In this document: in pieces, positions 54,013 through 64,000 of the stretch
Numbering within the stretch: the stretch's first letter is position 1
Layout: each line of letters starts with the position of its first letter
Origin: an uncultured Parolsenella sp.
Lineage (GTDB): Bacteria; Actinomycetota; Coriobacteriia; Coriobacteriales; Atopobiaceae
Assembly: GCF_934660935.1 (NCBI RefSeq)
Contig: NZ_CAKUIH010000009.1
Coordinates: 17,317-81,316, forward strand
Length of the DNA: 64,000 nucleotides
Reading direction: 5' to 3'
The notes under the pieces: model-generated
Databases searched by the model: none
Told to the model about the DNA's origin: nothing
What the model saw: the letters and a program-made list of their open reading frames with translations, nothing else
Program-made: the position numbers and the translations under genes

Positions 54013-54474
54013 CTAGAGAAGCTGATCCTTAGCGAGCGAGTAGGCCTCTGCGGCGCTATCGCTCGAAACGATTTCGGCGACAAGGTCTTGGTTCTGGAGA
54101 AGCGCAACCACCTTCTGGAGCATCTCGAGGTGTGCGTGGGCCTCATTAAGGGCGAGCATGATCACAAGCTCCGCATTACACGTAGACTCCGGATCATCCA
54201 TGCGGTGCCAGGCAACGGGCTTCTTGAGAACTCCCATGCAAATGGCGGGACCATTCACGTGTTCGATATCACAATGGGGCATGGCGATGCTGTGCTCACC
54301 AAACTCAAGGCCAGTCGGATATGAGGCCTCGCGGTCAACGATGGCCTGCGCGTAGGATTCGCGAACATAACCAGACTCAAACAGGACGCCGGCAAGCTGC
54401 TTCTCGACATCAGTGCAGCTGCCAGGCTCGTCAATAACGACAACGAGGCTCTCATCGAAGGAAATCTCTGCCAT
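54013..54474 (-). CDS. gatA: PTS EIIA for the galactitol-type system
   Basis: 153 aa cytoplasmic phosphocarrier of the fructose/mannitol/nitrogen EIIA fold. Active His67 lies in HSIAMPHCDI. It feeds EIIB and EIIC encoded at 50405 and 49006. The ATG at 54474 is preceded by TTAGGTGG within the aldolase stop region, so translation may be coupled. A GTG at 54483 is the other option. It is separated from its PTS partners by the metabolic genes. Confidence 0.9.
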   Translation of the reverse strand: MAEISFDESLVVVIDEPGSCTDVEKQLAGVLFESGYVRESYAQAIVDREASYPTGLEFGEHSIAMPHCDIEHVNGPAICMGVLKKPVAWHRMDDPESTCNAELVIMLALNEAHAHLEMLQKVVALLQNQDLVAEIVSSDSAAEAYSLAKDQLL

Positions 54475-54476
54475 CC

Positions 54477-55103
54477 CTACCACCTAACGCTATTCTCGAA
54501 AGACTTAACCTGCTCAGCGAGCTTGTCGGCATTCATCGCGATGATGTCCGACTTCTCGAAAATGCCCGAACCGATACCCGCATAGGTGGCGCCGGCATCG
54601 AAGAACTCCTGCACGTTGCCACCGTTGACGCCGCCGACGACCATGAGCGGCATCCAGTTGAGGGGCGCCTGGATATCGGAGAGGTACTTGGCACCAAGGC
54701 GCGCTGCCGGGAAGATCTTCACGATGTCGGCCCCCTGTTCGAACATCGTGAAGACCTCCGTCGGCGAGAAGGCGGCCGGGACACAAACGGCACCGGCGTC
54801 CTTCGCGATGGAGAAAATCTCCGGCGTGAAACAGACCGGAGAGAGCATGAAGGCTGAGCCCGCAGCAGCAGCGGCCTTTGCACGCTCGACGGTGGTCACG
54901 GTACCGGCACCGATCTTTACCTCACTGCCAAACTCGTTCACGAGTTTGGCGATAGTCTCGGCTGCACCCTCGGTGTTCATCGCAACCTCAACCGCGCCCA
55001 GACGAGTGCCCACGAGCTGCTCGACCACGCAGCGGCACTGCTCGTAGCTGTATCCACGCAGAATCACGGTTACGCGCGAAAAGTCTGCATCCTTGGAGAA
55101 CAT
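54477..55103 (-). CDS. KDPG/KDPGal aldolase
   Basis: 208 aa class I aldolase. It splits 2-keto-3-deoxy-6-phosphogluconate or -galactonate into pyruvate and glyceraldehyde-3-phosphate. Key residues are Arg16 (ILRGYS), catalytic Glu39 (VEVAM) and Schiff-base Lys129 (VKIFPA). GAGTV and the PAAFSPTE loop are conserved in form. It is the first gene of the operon, with GAGGAGG before ATG 55103. DgoD downstream makes the galacto form (DgoA) the likelier substrate, but the sugar configuration cannot be read from the sequence. Confidence 0.9.
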   Translation of the reverse strand: MFSKDADFSRVTVILRGYSYEQCRCVVEQLVGTRLGAVEVAMNTEGAAETIAKLVNEFGSEVKIGAGTVTTVERAKAAAAAGSAFMLSPVCFTPEIFSIAKDAGAVCVPAAFSPTEVFTMFEQGADIVKIFPAARLGAKYLSDIQAPLNWMPLMVVGGVNGGNVQEFFDAGATYAGIGSGIFEKSDIIAMNADKLAEQVKSFENSVRW

Positions 55104-55174
55104 CCCCGTTGCCTCCTCTTTTGCATATTAGGAATTAGTGCATCTTTTCTAATTCCTTCCTTAAGTTCCTCCAC

Positions 55175-55203
55175 AATATCGACGTCAGGTTCTTCACAGT
55201 CAA
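55175..55203 (-). promoter_or_regulatory. Promoter of the sugar-acid operon
   Basis: TTGACT (55203-55198), a 17-bp spacer, then GATATT (55180-55175) on the minus strand, about 70 bp before the aldolase start. Confidence 0.6.
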
Positions 55204-55214
55204 GCGCGTGCCGA

Positions 55215-55271
55215 TAAACGGTATGCAAATACCGTTTACGCTGTTATTCTGCTGTCTACTATTACCGTTTA
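55215..55271 (-). promoter_or_regulatory. Perfect palindromic operator plus extra half-site
   Basis: TAAACGGTAT (55215-55224) and ATACCGTTTA (55229-55238) form a perfect palindrome around GCAA. A further half-site, ATTACCGTTTA, lies at 55261-55271. The palindrome is about 12-35 bp upstream of the -35. No regulator gene lies in the operon. Confidence 0.75.
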
Positions 55272-55518
55272 CCGATTTGAATTCATGATGATTCTTCACA
55301 ATTCATGCAAGTTGTGAAGTTCGCCTCTGTTGTACGTGTATATTTATTTGCGCTATTTGCATATTCCAAACATTATTCCAAATGCTTCTTCATTGTTTCT
55401 TCACATTTAGTAACCGCGCGTATTACTGACGCTACGGGGTGACGCGATAGGCGCCCTCACAAAAACGGCCCCACCGGAGAACCGATGGGGCCGCAGATAG
55501 CCATCTGTGTAGCTAGGT

Positions 55519-56568
55519 CTAGCAGATCTTGAAGACCCAGTTGTGCTTGTCCTCGACGGCACCGGACTGGATGCCGGTCAGCGTCTCGCGGAGCTTCTTC
55601 ATGACGGGGCCGATCTCGGTCTGGCCAGCCGGGAAGACGACGGTCTCGTCAGCGCCGTAGACCTTGTTGTCGATCTCGCCCACCGGGGAGATGACGGCAG
55701 CGGTGCCGCACATGCCGCACTCGGAGAACTTGCCGCTCTTGACCTCAGCCCACTCGACGGGACGGTTGTCCACGGTCATGCCAAGGTCCTCAGCGACCTG
55801 GACGAGGGAGCGACGGGTGATGGAGGGCAGGATCGAGTCCGTGTGGCTCTTGGGGACCACGAGGGTGTTGCCGTCGACGAACAGGACGTTCGCGCCGCCG
55901 GTCTCCTCGACGTAGGTGCGGGACTCGGAGTCGAGATAGAGGTTGTCGGCATAGCCGGTGGCGTGGGCCTCGACGGAGGGCTTCAGGCTCATGGCGTAGT
56001 TCAGGCCGGCCTTGATGTTGCCGGTACCGTGCGGTGCGGCACGGTCGTACTCGGAAACGCGGAGCTTGACGGACTTGAGGCCACCCTTGTAGTACGGGCC
56101 CACCGGGGTGACGAGGATGCGGAAGGTGTACTCGGGCGCGGGGGCAACGCCGATGACGTCGCCAGAGCCGATCATGAACGGGCGGACGTACAGCGTGGCG
56201 CCAGAGCCGAACGGCGGGACCCAAGCGGCATTGGCCTTGACGACCTCCTTGACGGCCTCGACGAAGCGGTCCTTCGGGAACGGCGGCATCTCGAGGCGCT
56301 GGGCGGAGTCAAACATACGCTGGGCGTTCTGGTCCGGACGGAAGCAGACGATCTCGCCGCTCTCGGTGGTGTAGGCCTTGAGGCCCTCGAAGACCTCCTG
56401 GCAGTAGTGGAAGATGCCGCCGCACTCGGAGACGTGCATCGTGTGGTCGGAGGTCAGGCCGCCCTCGTCCCACTCGCCGTCCTTCCAGTGGGCCTCATAG
56501 CTGTAGTCAGTCTGCATATAGGCGAAGCCGAGGCTTCCCCAGTCCAGGTCCTTCTTCTCAACTGCCAT
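55519..56568 (-). CDS. ilvE: Branched-chain amino acid aminotransferase
   Basis: 349 aa PLP enzyme that interconverts Leu, Ile and Val with their 2-keto acids. PLP lysine Lys186 lies in GTGNIKAGLNYA. FEGLKAY, RPFMIGS and VEETGGANVLFV are family segments. The start is ATG at 56568 (MAVEKKDLDW) with AAGGAG upstream; the longer open frame has no ribosome site. The length fits the long BCAT class IIIa type. It lies between the divergent-looking operon control region and carB. Confidence 0.93.
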   Translation of the reverse strand: MAVEKKDLDWGSLGFAYMQTDYSYEAHWKDGEWDEGGLTSDHTMHVSECGGIFHYCQEVFEGLKAYTTESGEIVCFRPDQNAQRMFDSAQRLEMPPFPKDRFVEAVKEVVKANAAWVPPFGSGATLYVRPFMIGSGDVIGVAPAPEYTFRILVTPVGPYYKGGLKSVKLRVSEYDRAAPHGTGNIKAGLNYAMSLKPSVEAHATGYADNLYLDSESRTYVEETGGANVLFVDGNTLVVPKSHTDSILPSITRRSLVQVAEDLGMTVDNRPVEWAEVKSGKFSECGMCGTAAVISPVGEIDNKVYGADETVVFPAGQTEIGPVMKKLRETLTGIQSGAVEDKHNWVFKIC

Positions 56569-56784
56569 GATCTTGCTCCTTAAAACCGTTGCGGTCTCGT
56601 GGGGCGCCCCATTGAACGAGGTCACCGTAGATTGTCCCACGGGACGTCAAACCTTCTGCAATCCATCCGCGGGTAGCCCCATAGGATAGCCCTTTTGGGG
56701 AAACGTTCGCCAAAAGGCACCCAATGCGTAATAGTGACGAAATATGCCGAGTAAGGCGCGATTCTTGCACAAGCCCCAAGCAGA

Positions 56785-56823
56785 AGAGGGCCCGATACGG
56801 CACATAAGCCGGTCGGGCCCTCT
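56785..56823 (-). terminator. Terminator of carAB
   Basis: AGAGGGCCCGA (56785-56795) pairs with TCGGGCCCTCT (56813-56823). The minus-strand continuation TTCTGCTT is only moderately T-rich. Confidence 0.75.
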
Positions 56824-56846
56824 TGTTGTCAGGCTATGCCTATCCC

Positions 56847-60052
<3,206 letters not shown>

Positions 60053-60053
<1 letters not shown>

Positions 60054-61339
60054 TAGAAGCGCCTCCCCTCACGGACGTCGATGGCAAGATAGTTGGGGTC
60101 GCCCTCAATAAGGCGGCGGAAAGCCTCGAACATGTAGGCCGCATCCTTCGGGCCGGGCGAGGCCTCGGGGTGGTACTGGGCGGAGAAGGCCGGGATGTCG
60201 AGGAACTGGATGCCCTCGGGCGTGCCATCGTTGAGGTTCACGTGCGTAAGGCGGATGCGACCGAAGCGCTCGTTGTTCACCACGGGCGCGATGCGGCGCT
60301 CGCTCCAGAAGCGGAGATCCTGCGTGTTGGCGGCGTTCCAGGCGTCAACGACCTCCTGGCCACCGGAGAGCTCGACATCGATCTCACCGAGACTCGAGAA
60401 CACAAGGCCGTAGTTGTGGTTCTGGGCGGTGACCTCGACCATGCCGGAGAGCAGGTTCATGACGGGCTGGTTGCCACCATGGTGGCCATAGGGCAGCTTC
60501 TCGATCTGGGCACCCGCAGCCTGGCAGATCATCTGGTGGCCGAGGCAAATGCCGAAGACGGGCACCTTGCCCAGGAGCTCCTCAGCGCAGCGCGCGGGCT
60601 CCGGGAGCTCGCGCGGGTCACCGGGGCCGTTGGAGAGGAAGACGCCGTCGGGGTTCTCGGCGAGGATCTTCTCCGCCGGGGTGTCCCAGGGCACGACGTG
60701 CATGTCGATTCCCACGCCGACCACGCCGCGCAGGATGCCGAACTTCTCACCGCAGTCGAGGGCGGTGACGCGCAGGCGCTTGCGCGGATGGTCGATGTCG
60801 ACGAGCGCGTTGACGTCATAGGGCTCCGCGGTGGAAACCTTGGCAACCCAGTTGGTCTCGGAGATGGAGGGCGCGGCCTTCACGCGGGCAACGAGGCTCG
60901 CTGGGTCAAGATCCTCAGTGGAGATCGCGCAGCGCATGGTGCCGGTATCGCGAACACGCAGCGTGATCTCACGCGTATCAACGCCCTCGATGCCAACGAT
61001 GCCGTGCTCTGCGAGGAAATCGGGGAGCGAGCCGATGCTCCGCCAGTTATTGGGCGTGTGGCACATATCGCAGACGACAACGCCCGCGAGGTCGACGCCG
61101 TCAGACTGCATGTCCTCGGGACAGACGCCATAGTTGCCAATCTGGGGATACGTAAAGGTCACGACCTGACCCGCGTAGGACGGATCGGAGATGACCTCCT
61201 GGTAGCCCGACATGGCCGTGTTAAAGACGAGCTCACCGAAGGTCTCGCCAGTGGCGCCCACCGAAAGGCCCTCGAAGGTGGTACCGTCCTCGAGCGCGAG
61301 AAGCGCCTTGGGGGCATCCGTTGCGAGCAGTGGATTCAC
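60053..61339 (-). CDS. carA: Carbamoyl-phosphate synthase, small subunit
   Basis: 428 aa glutaminase that supplies ammonia to CarB. The N-terminal CPSase_sm domain precedes a class I GATase with nucleophile Cys in [11 protein letters not shown] and His/Glu near the end ([14 protein letters not shown]). The start is GTG at 61339 ([16 protein letters not shown]) with AAAGGGG 6 bp upstream. The longer open frame overlaps the leader attenuator and is not used. Length of 428 is somewhat longer than Escherichia coli CarA (382). Confidence 0.95.
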
Positions 61340-61403
61340 GCGTTCCCCTTTCTTTTGGGTTCGCGCGGTATGAAAACGACGCCCGGACTCGAGGCCGAGG
61401 CAC

Positions 61404-61440
61404 AAAAAAAGAGGCGCCCGACTCGTGACCGAGGGCGTCC
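61404..61440 (-). terminator. carAB leader attenuator (terminator with competing antiterminator)
   Basis: On the minus strand GGACGCCC...GGGCGCCT forms a hairpin (61440-61411) followed by TTTTTTT (61410-61404), 65 bp before carA. No minus-strand gene lies upstream, so it is in the leader of carA itself. GCCTGACTCG (61515-61506) can pair instead with CGAGTCGGGC (61425-61416) of the terminator, 9 of 10 bases plus one wobble, giving an antiterminator. Confidence 0.75.
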
Positions 61441-61561
61441 CCACAAGACGAGCGCACGCCTGCCGCGCGCCCTTTGGCCCAGCGAAAACCCGGCATGTCC
61501 AACGCCGAGTCAGGCCGTTTTGCCTTGCAGGTATCCCGTACCGTGCTTAAAGGTCTTAGGG

Positions 61562-61589
61562 ATTATAAGACCAGCAGAGTGTCTCGCAA
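61562..61589 (-). promoter_or_regulatory. Promoter of carAB
   Basis: TTGCGA (61589-61584), a 16-bp spacer, TATAAT (61567-61562). Transcription would start near 61555. Confidence 0.8.
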
Positions 61590-61834
61590 GGATAACTTTA
61601 TGTTAGGCACCCAAATATAAATGCAGGTAACGCAGGTAAAACGCCGGTTATGCAGTCACACCCACCGAATATCCACGCCTCTCCACGACACATCCCCAGG
61701 TGGCGACGCCTGGCTCGTCTGGTTTCGCCGTGGTTCCTCCCACCCCGCGCATCAGCCGCGCCCGACCTGGCTAGAATTGAGGGTCAGAAACAATGCGAAC
61801 TAGGCCGTAGCACGAACGAGACACAGGAGCGCAC

Positions 61835-62830
61835 GTGATCGAAGCCAACGACATCACCGTTGAGGAACTCGAGACAAAGGCCGCGGAGCTCGGGGTCAAC
61901 CTTCCCATCGAGCAGACCGCCGTCTGGGCGGGCTACCAGGCCACTATCGACGGGCGCACCCCCTGGGGTGCCGTCGAACTCACCCAGGACGGCCGTACAA
62001 TCGCCCTCGTGAGCCTGTTCGACTACGAAACCCACGGCTATCACTACCTACGCTCCAACCACGCCCCCGTCTGGGTCGCGGAGCCCGACGAGGAGCTCGA
62101 GGGCCAGGTGATCGACACCCTCGCCGCCCACGTCCGCGCGAAGGACAAGCGCCAGAAGTTCATGCGCATCTCCATCAAAGCCGAGCTCGCCTCGACCACG
62201 CCCGTACTCTCCGGCATCCCCTATGACCACACCGTCGTGATCGACGTCACCGGCGGAGACGAGGAAATCCTCTCCCGCATGAAGCCGCGCGGTCGCCGTG
62301 ACGTTCGCAAGGCCCTTCGCGAGAGCCCCGTCACCTGTGCCGACGAGACCGAACTCGCTTCCAAGAGCTTCGAGGAGTACTACGACGTCATGCGCGAGAC
62401 CGGCGAGCGCGACGGCTTCACGCCCGCGCCCTGCTCGGACTACGAGGACATGATCCGCATCCTCGGTCCCGAGCACTGCCGCGTCTACGCCGGCAGGCTC
62501 GATGGCCGCGTCGTCACCTGGTCGCTCGTCACCATCAACGGCACCCGCGCCGTGCGCTATTACGGCGCCAGCCGCAACGAGACCATGCGTCAGCACGTGA
62601 CCGACAAACTCGTCTACTTCGAGTGCTGCGACCTCGGCGCCAACCAGGGCTGCCTCGACTACGACATGATGGCGATTGGCAGCGAGTTCTCACCCAAGCT
62701 CATGGGCCTCAATGAGTTCAAGACCAAGTTCACCAAGCAGGTCGCCGAGGTGGCGCCGGATCGTGACGTCCCCCTCCACGGCCTGTTCTACAAGGCACTC
62801 GTAACCGCCAAGAAGCTTCGCGATCGATAG
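61835..62830 (+). CDS. FemAB-family aminoacyltransferase-like protein
   Basis: 331 aa. FemX/FemAB proteins add amino acids from aminoacyl-tRNA to the peptidoglycan side chain. GNAT-like folds are visible in two halves. MKPRGRRDVRKALRESP is close to the Fem-family RxxxRK(A) segment, and GVNPLMGLNEFKTKF-like ends fit (here KLMGLNEFKTKFTKQVAE). Start GTG at 61835 with AGGAG upstream. No signal or membrane helix; the role is cytoplasmic. A PHP phosphatase gene follows 6 bp later, so the two are probably co-transcribed. Confidence 0.82.
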   Translation: MIEANDITVEELETKAAELGVNLPIEQTAVWAGYQATIDGRTPWGAVELTQDGRTIALVSLFDYETHGYHYLRSNHAPVWVAEPDEELEGQVIDTLAAHVRAKDKRQKFMRISIKAELASTTPVLSGIPYDHTVVIDVTGGDEEILSRMKPRGRRDVRKALRESPVTCADETELASKSFEEYYDVMRETGERDGFTPAPCSDYEDMIRILGPEHCRVYAGRLDGRVVTWSLVTINGTRAVRYYGASRNETMRQHVTDKLVYFECCDLGANQGCLDYDMMAIGSEFSPKLMGLNEFKTKFTKQVAEVAPDRDVPLHGLFYKALVTAKKLRDR

Positions 62831-62836
62831 GTAGCC

Positions 62837-63745
62837 ATGGACACGCCAATCGTCGACTGCCACACCCACACGTCGTTCTCAGACGGGACATCCACCTTCG
62901 AGGAAAACGTGCGGGCAGCGGCGGCCGCCGGATGCCGCGTCCTCGTCTCCACAGACCACCTGACGCTCCCCGCAAGCCTCGACGGGTCCGCTGAGGTGCA
63001 GGTGCCCCTCTCACGCCTCGTCGAGCACCGTGCGGTCTTCGAAGCGGCACGCGTCCTCGCGAGCGAGATCGCACCTGAGCTCGAGCTCATCTACGGCTTC
63101 GAATGCGACTGGTATCCCGGATGCGAGGAATACGTGCGCACCTGGAGCGAGGGCGCCGTCGTCCGCCTCGGAAGCGTGCACTACATCGGGAACCCCGGCG
63201 ACATAGCCACGGGAGCCGCCGGGCAGCCGGGTACCGAAGGAACGCCCCAGGCAAGCCAAATCTACCCAGACTCCGGATGGATCGACTACAACGAGGACAA
63301 GCACGTCTGGGAGAACCTAGGGCCAGACGAGGTCTGGCGCCGCTATGTGGACGCCTGGTGCCAGGCCTGCGAGAGTCCACTCGAATTCGACAGCATGGCT
63401 CACCCCGACCTTGCCGCACGATTCGCAAACGATGGATTCGCGCCGACGATCGACATCTCCCGCCTTTGGGATCAAATGGTCGAATGCGCCCATGACACAG
63501 GACGAAGGGTCGAGGTTTCCACCGCAGGTCTCAGGAAGACCACGGCGAGTTACTACCCAAGCGCGGGTCTCCTACACCGCTTCGCTAAGGCCGGCGTGCC
63601 CATAACGACCGGTTCTGACGCCCATAGGGCCGTCGATGTCTGCTGGGGCATCCAAGAGGCCTACCGCTATGCATATGCCGCTGGATATAGGTCGATAGAG
63701 GTTCCGCACGCGGACGGATCCTGGGAGTCAGTCGAGATCCAGTAA
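62837..63745 (+). CDS. PHP-domain phosphatase, histidinol-phosphatase-like
   Basis: 302 aa metal-dependent phosphatase. The PHP motifs are DCHTHTSFSDG, STDHLTL, GSVHYIG, MAHPDL and GSDAH, giving the expected His/Asp/Glu metal ligands. HisK-type enzymes of this family remove phosphate from histidinol phosphate. No other his genes are in the window, so the assignment rests on family only. ATG 62837 follows TAGGTAG. The start is 6 bp from the preceding stop. Confidence 0.87.
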   Translation: MDTPIVDCHTHTSFSDGTSTFEENVRAAAAAGCRVLVSTDHLTLPASLDGSAEVQVPLSRLVEHRAVFEAARVLASEIAPELELIYGFECDWYPGCEEYVRTWSEGAVVRLGSVHYIGNPGDIATGAAGQPGTEGTPQASQIYPDSGWIDYNEDKHVWENLGPDEVWRRYVDAWCQACESPLEFDSMAHPDLAARFANDGFAPTIDISRLWDQMVECAHDTGRRVEVSTAGLRKTTASYYPSAGLLHRFAKAGVPITTGSDAHRAVDVCWGIQEAYRYAYAAGYRSIEVPHADGSWESVEIQ

Positions 63746-63777
63746 GACACTCGGCGAGTTATTGCGCCAAAACAAAT

Positions 63778-63807
63778 AGAGGCCCGGAGCAAATCGCCCG
63801 GGCCTCT
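63778..63807 (+). terminator. Terminator after the PHP gene
   Basis: AGAGGCCCGG (63778-63787) pairs with CCGGGCCTCT (63798-63807). The T run after it is weak. Confidence 0.7.
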
Positions 63808-63848
63808 ACGCATTTCAAAGTGAAACATATAGATGCAAACCGAATAAC

Positions 63849-63921
63849 TGTAGTCAGCCCTTTAAAAGGGAGAGTCGCATCGGCTCGAATGCGGTAGCCG
63901 ATGCGACACGACGTGACTACA
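63849..63921. repeat. Nested palindrome near the right edge
   Basis: Outer arms TGTAGTCA (63849-63856) and TGACTACA (63914-63921). Inner arms GTCGCATCGGCT (63874-63885) and AGCCGATGCGAC (63896-63907) are perfect over 12 bp. A separate CCCTTTAAAAGGG hairpin lies between. The geometry recalls the 125-nt family, but sequence motifs are not shared. Confidence 0.75.
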
Positions 63922-63950
63922 AGCAATCAAAGAGCCCCGCCATACGCAAG

Positions 63951-63983
63951 AGGGCCCCGCCACCACGCGGGTGACGGGGCCCT
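63951..63983. terminator. GC-rich hairpin at the right edge
   Basis: AGGGCCCCG (63951) pairs with CGGGGCCCT (63983), with CACC/GGTG inside. It probably ends a gene outside the window; direction is unclear. Confidence 0.55.
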
Positions 63984-64000
63984 CCCGGCACGCAAATGCC

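Larger units (their letters stand above)
55104..55518. other. Control region of the sugar-acid operon
   Basis: No gene. AT-rich. It contains promoter elements, a 24-bp perfect palindrome, an 8-bp leader hairpin (GGAATTAG 55131-55138 with CTAATTCC 55149-55156) and CTTCACAA N10 TTGTGAAG (55294-55319). A terminator-like hairpin AACGGCCCC...GGGGCCG lies at about 55465-55495, probably the ilvE terminator side. Confidence 0.7.
61340..61834. other. carA leader and divergent intergenic region
   Basis: No gene. It holds the carA promoter, a leader of about 215 nt with attenuator, and DNA upstream of the FemAB gene. The part from 61600 to 61790 has no features I can name. Confidence 0.8.

Noticed and set aside
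55261..55319. CRP-like site in CTTCACAA N10 TTGTGAAG
   Set aside because: The half-sites face the opposite way from TGTGA N6 TCACA, and the spacing is wrong.

Overview
The window is about 64 kb of high-GC DNA packed with genes of a Gram-positive heterotroph. The Pst/Pho, PTS, Dpp and FemAB-type genes, strong AGGAGG-like ribosome sites, frequent GTG and TTG starts and high-GC codon use fit an actinobacterium. I think of the class Coriobacteriia (Collinsella/Olsenella-like), but that genus-level guess is inference only. No rRNA, tRNA, CRISPR array, transposase or prophage gene was recognised.

Layout. 1-309: 5' part of a sugar ABC-transporter ATPase (minus). 1103-3130: a divergent methionyl-tRNA synthetase. 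3324-10933: a complete minus-strand phosphate regulon, pstS-pstC-pstA-pstB-pstB-phoU-response regulator-histidine kinase, with repeated CTTAC (GTAAG) boxes upstream. 11370-15764: a MarR regulator and a two-subunit ABC exporter. 16098-16844: acyl-ACP thioesterase. 17053-19065: htpG. 19503-20639: an unassigned protein with a nuclease-like C-terminus, convergent with uvrB (20643-22904). 23028-25531: coaE, a zinc-ribbon membrane protein and rpsA. 25871-31704: a dipeptide/oligopeptide ABC operon. 32484-34614: fructose-type PTS EIIBC and EIIA. 34802-37567: SDR enzyme, an unknown protein and an esterase. 37988-40533: a Ser/Thr kinase interrupted at a 7-T run, an HTH protein and an FxLYD-like membrane protein. 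41111-46031: uvrC, proline iminopeptidase and an orphan peptide-binding lipoprotein. 46151-55103: a nine-gene sugar-acid/galactitol-type PTS operon. 55519-61339: ilvE and carAB, with a leader attenuator before carA. 61835-63745: FemAB-family transferase and a PHP phosphatase. The right edge carries unexplained hairpins.

How the parts work together. The Pst/Pho block imports phosphate and senses it through its own two-component pair. The nine-gene operon combines a galactitol-family PTS, a DgoD-like aldonate dehydratase, an IlvD/EDD dehydratase, a KDPG/KDPGal aldolase, a zinc alcohol dehydrogenase and two paralogous 2-hydroxyacid dehydrogenases, but no sugar-acid kinase. This suggests a PTS-phosphorylated route from a hexitol or sugar acid to pyruvate and glyceraldehyde-3-phosphate.

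Most unusual content. A family of about 125-nt long imperfect palindromes lies between genes (37713-37838, 40747-40869, 40951-41076, 19304-19427, and a diverged one at 649-799). Outer stems differ between copies, but most share an inner RAGTAG stem, and most share a central CTGGGGTTTTGC-like loop. Other points are the kinase frameshift at a homopolymer, several short in-frame and intergenic minisatellites, a carAB attenuator with a visible antiterminator pairing, and a perfect 24-bp palindromic operator in front of the sugar-acid operon.
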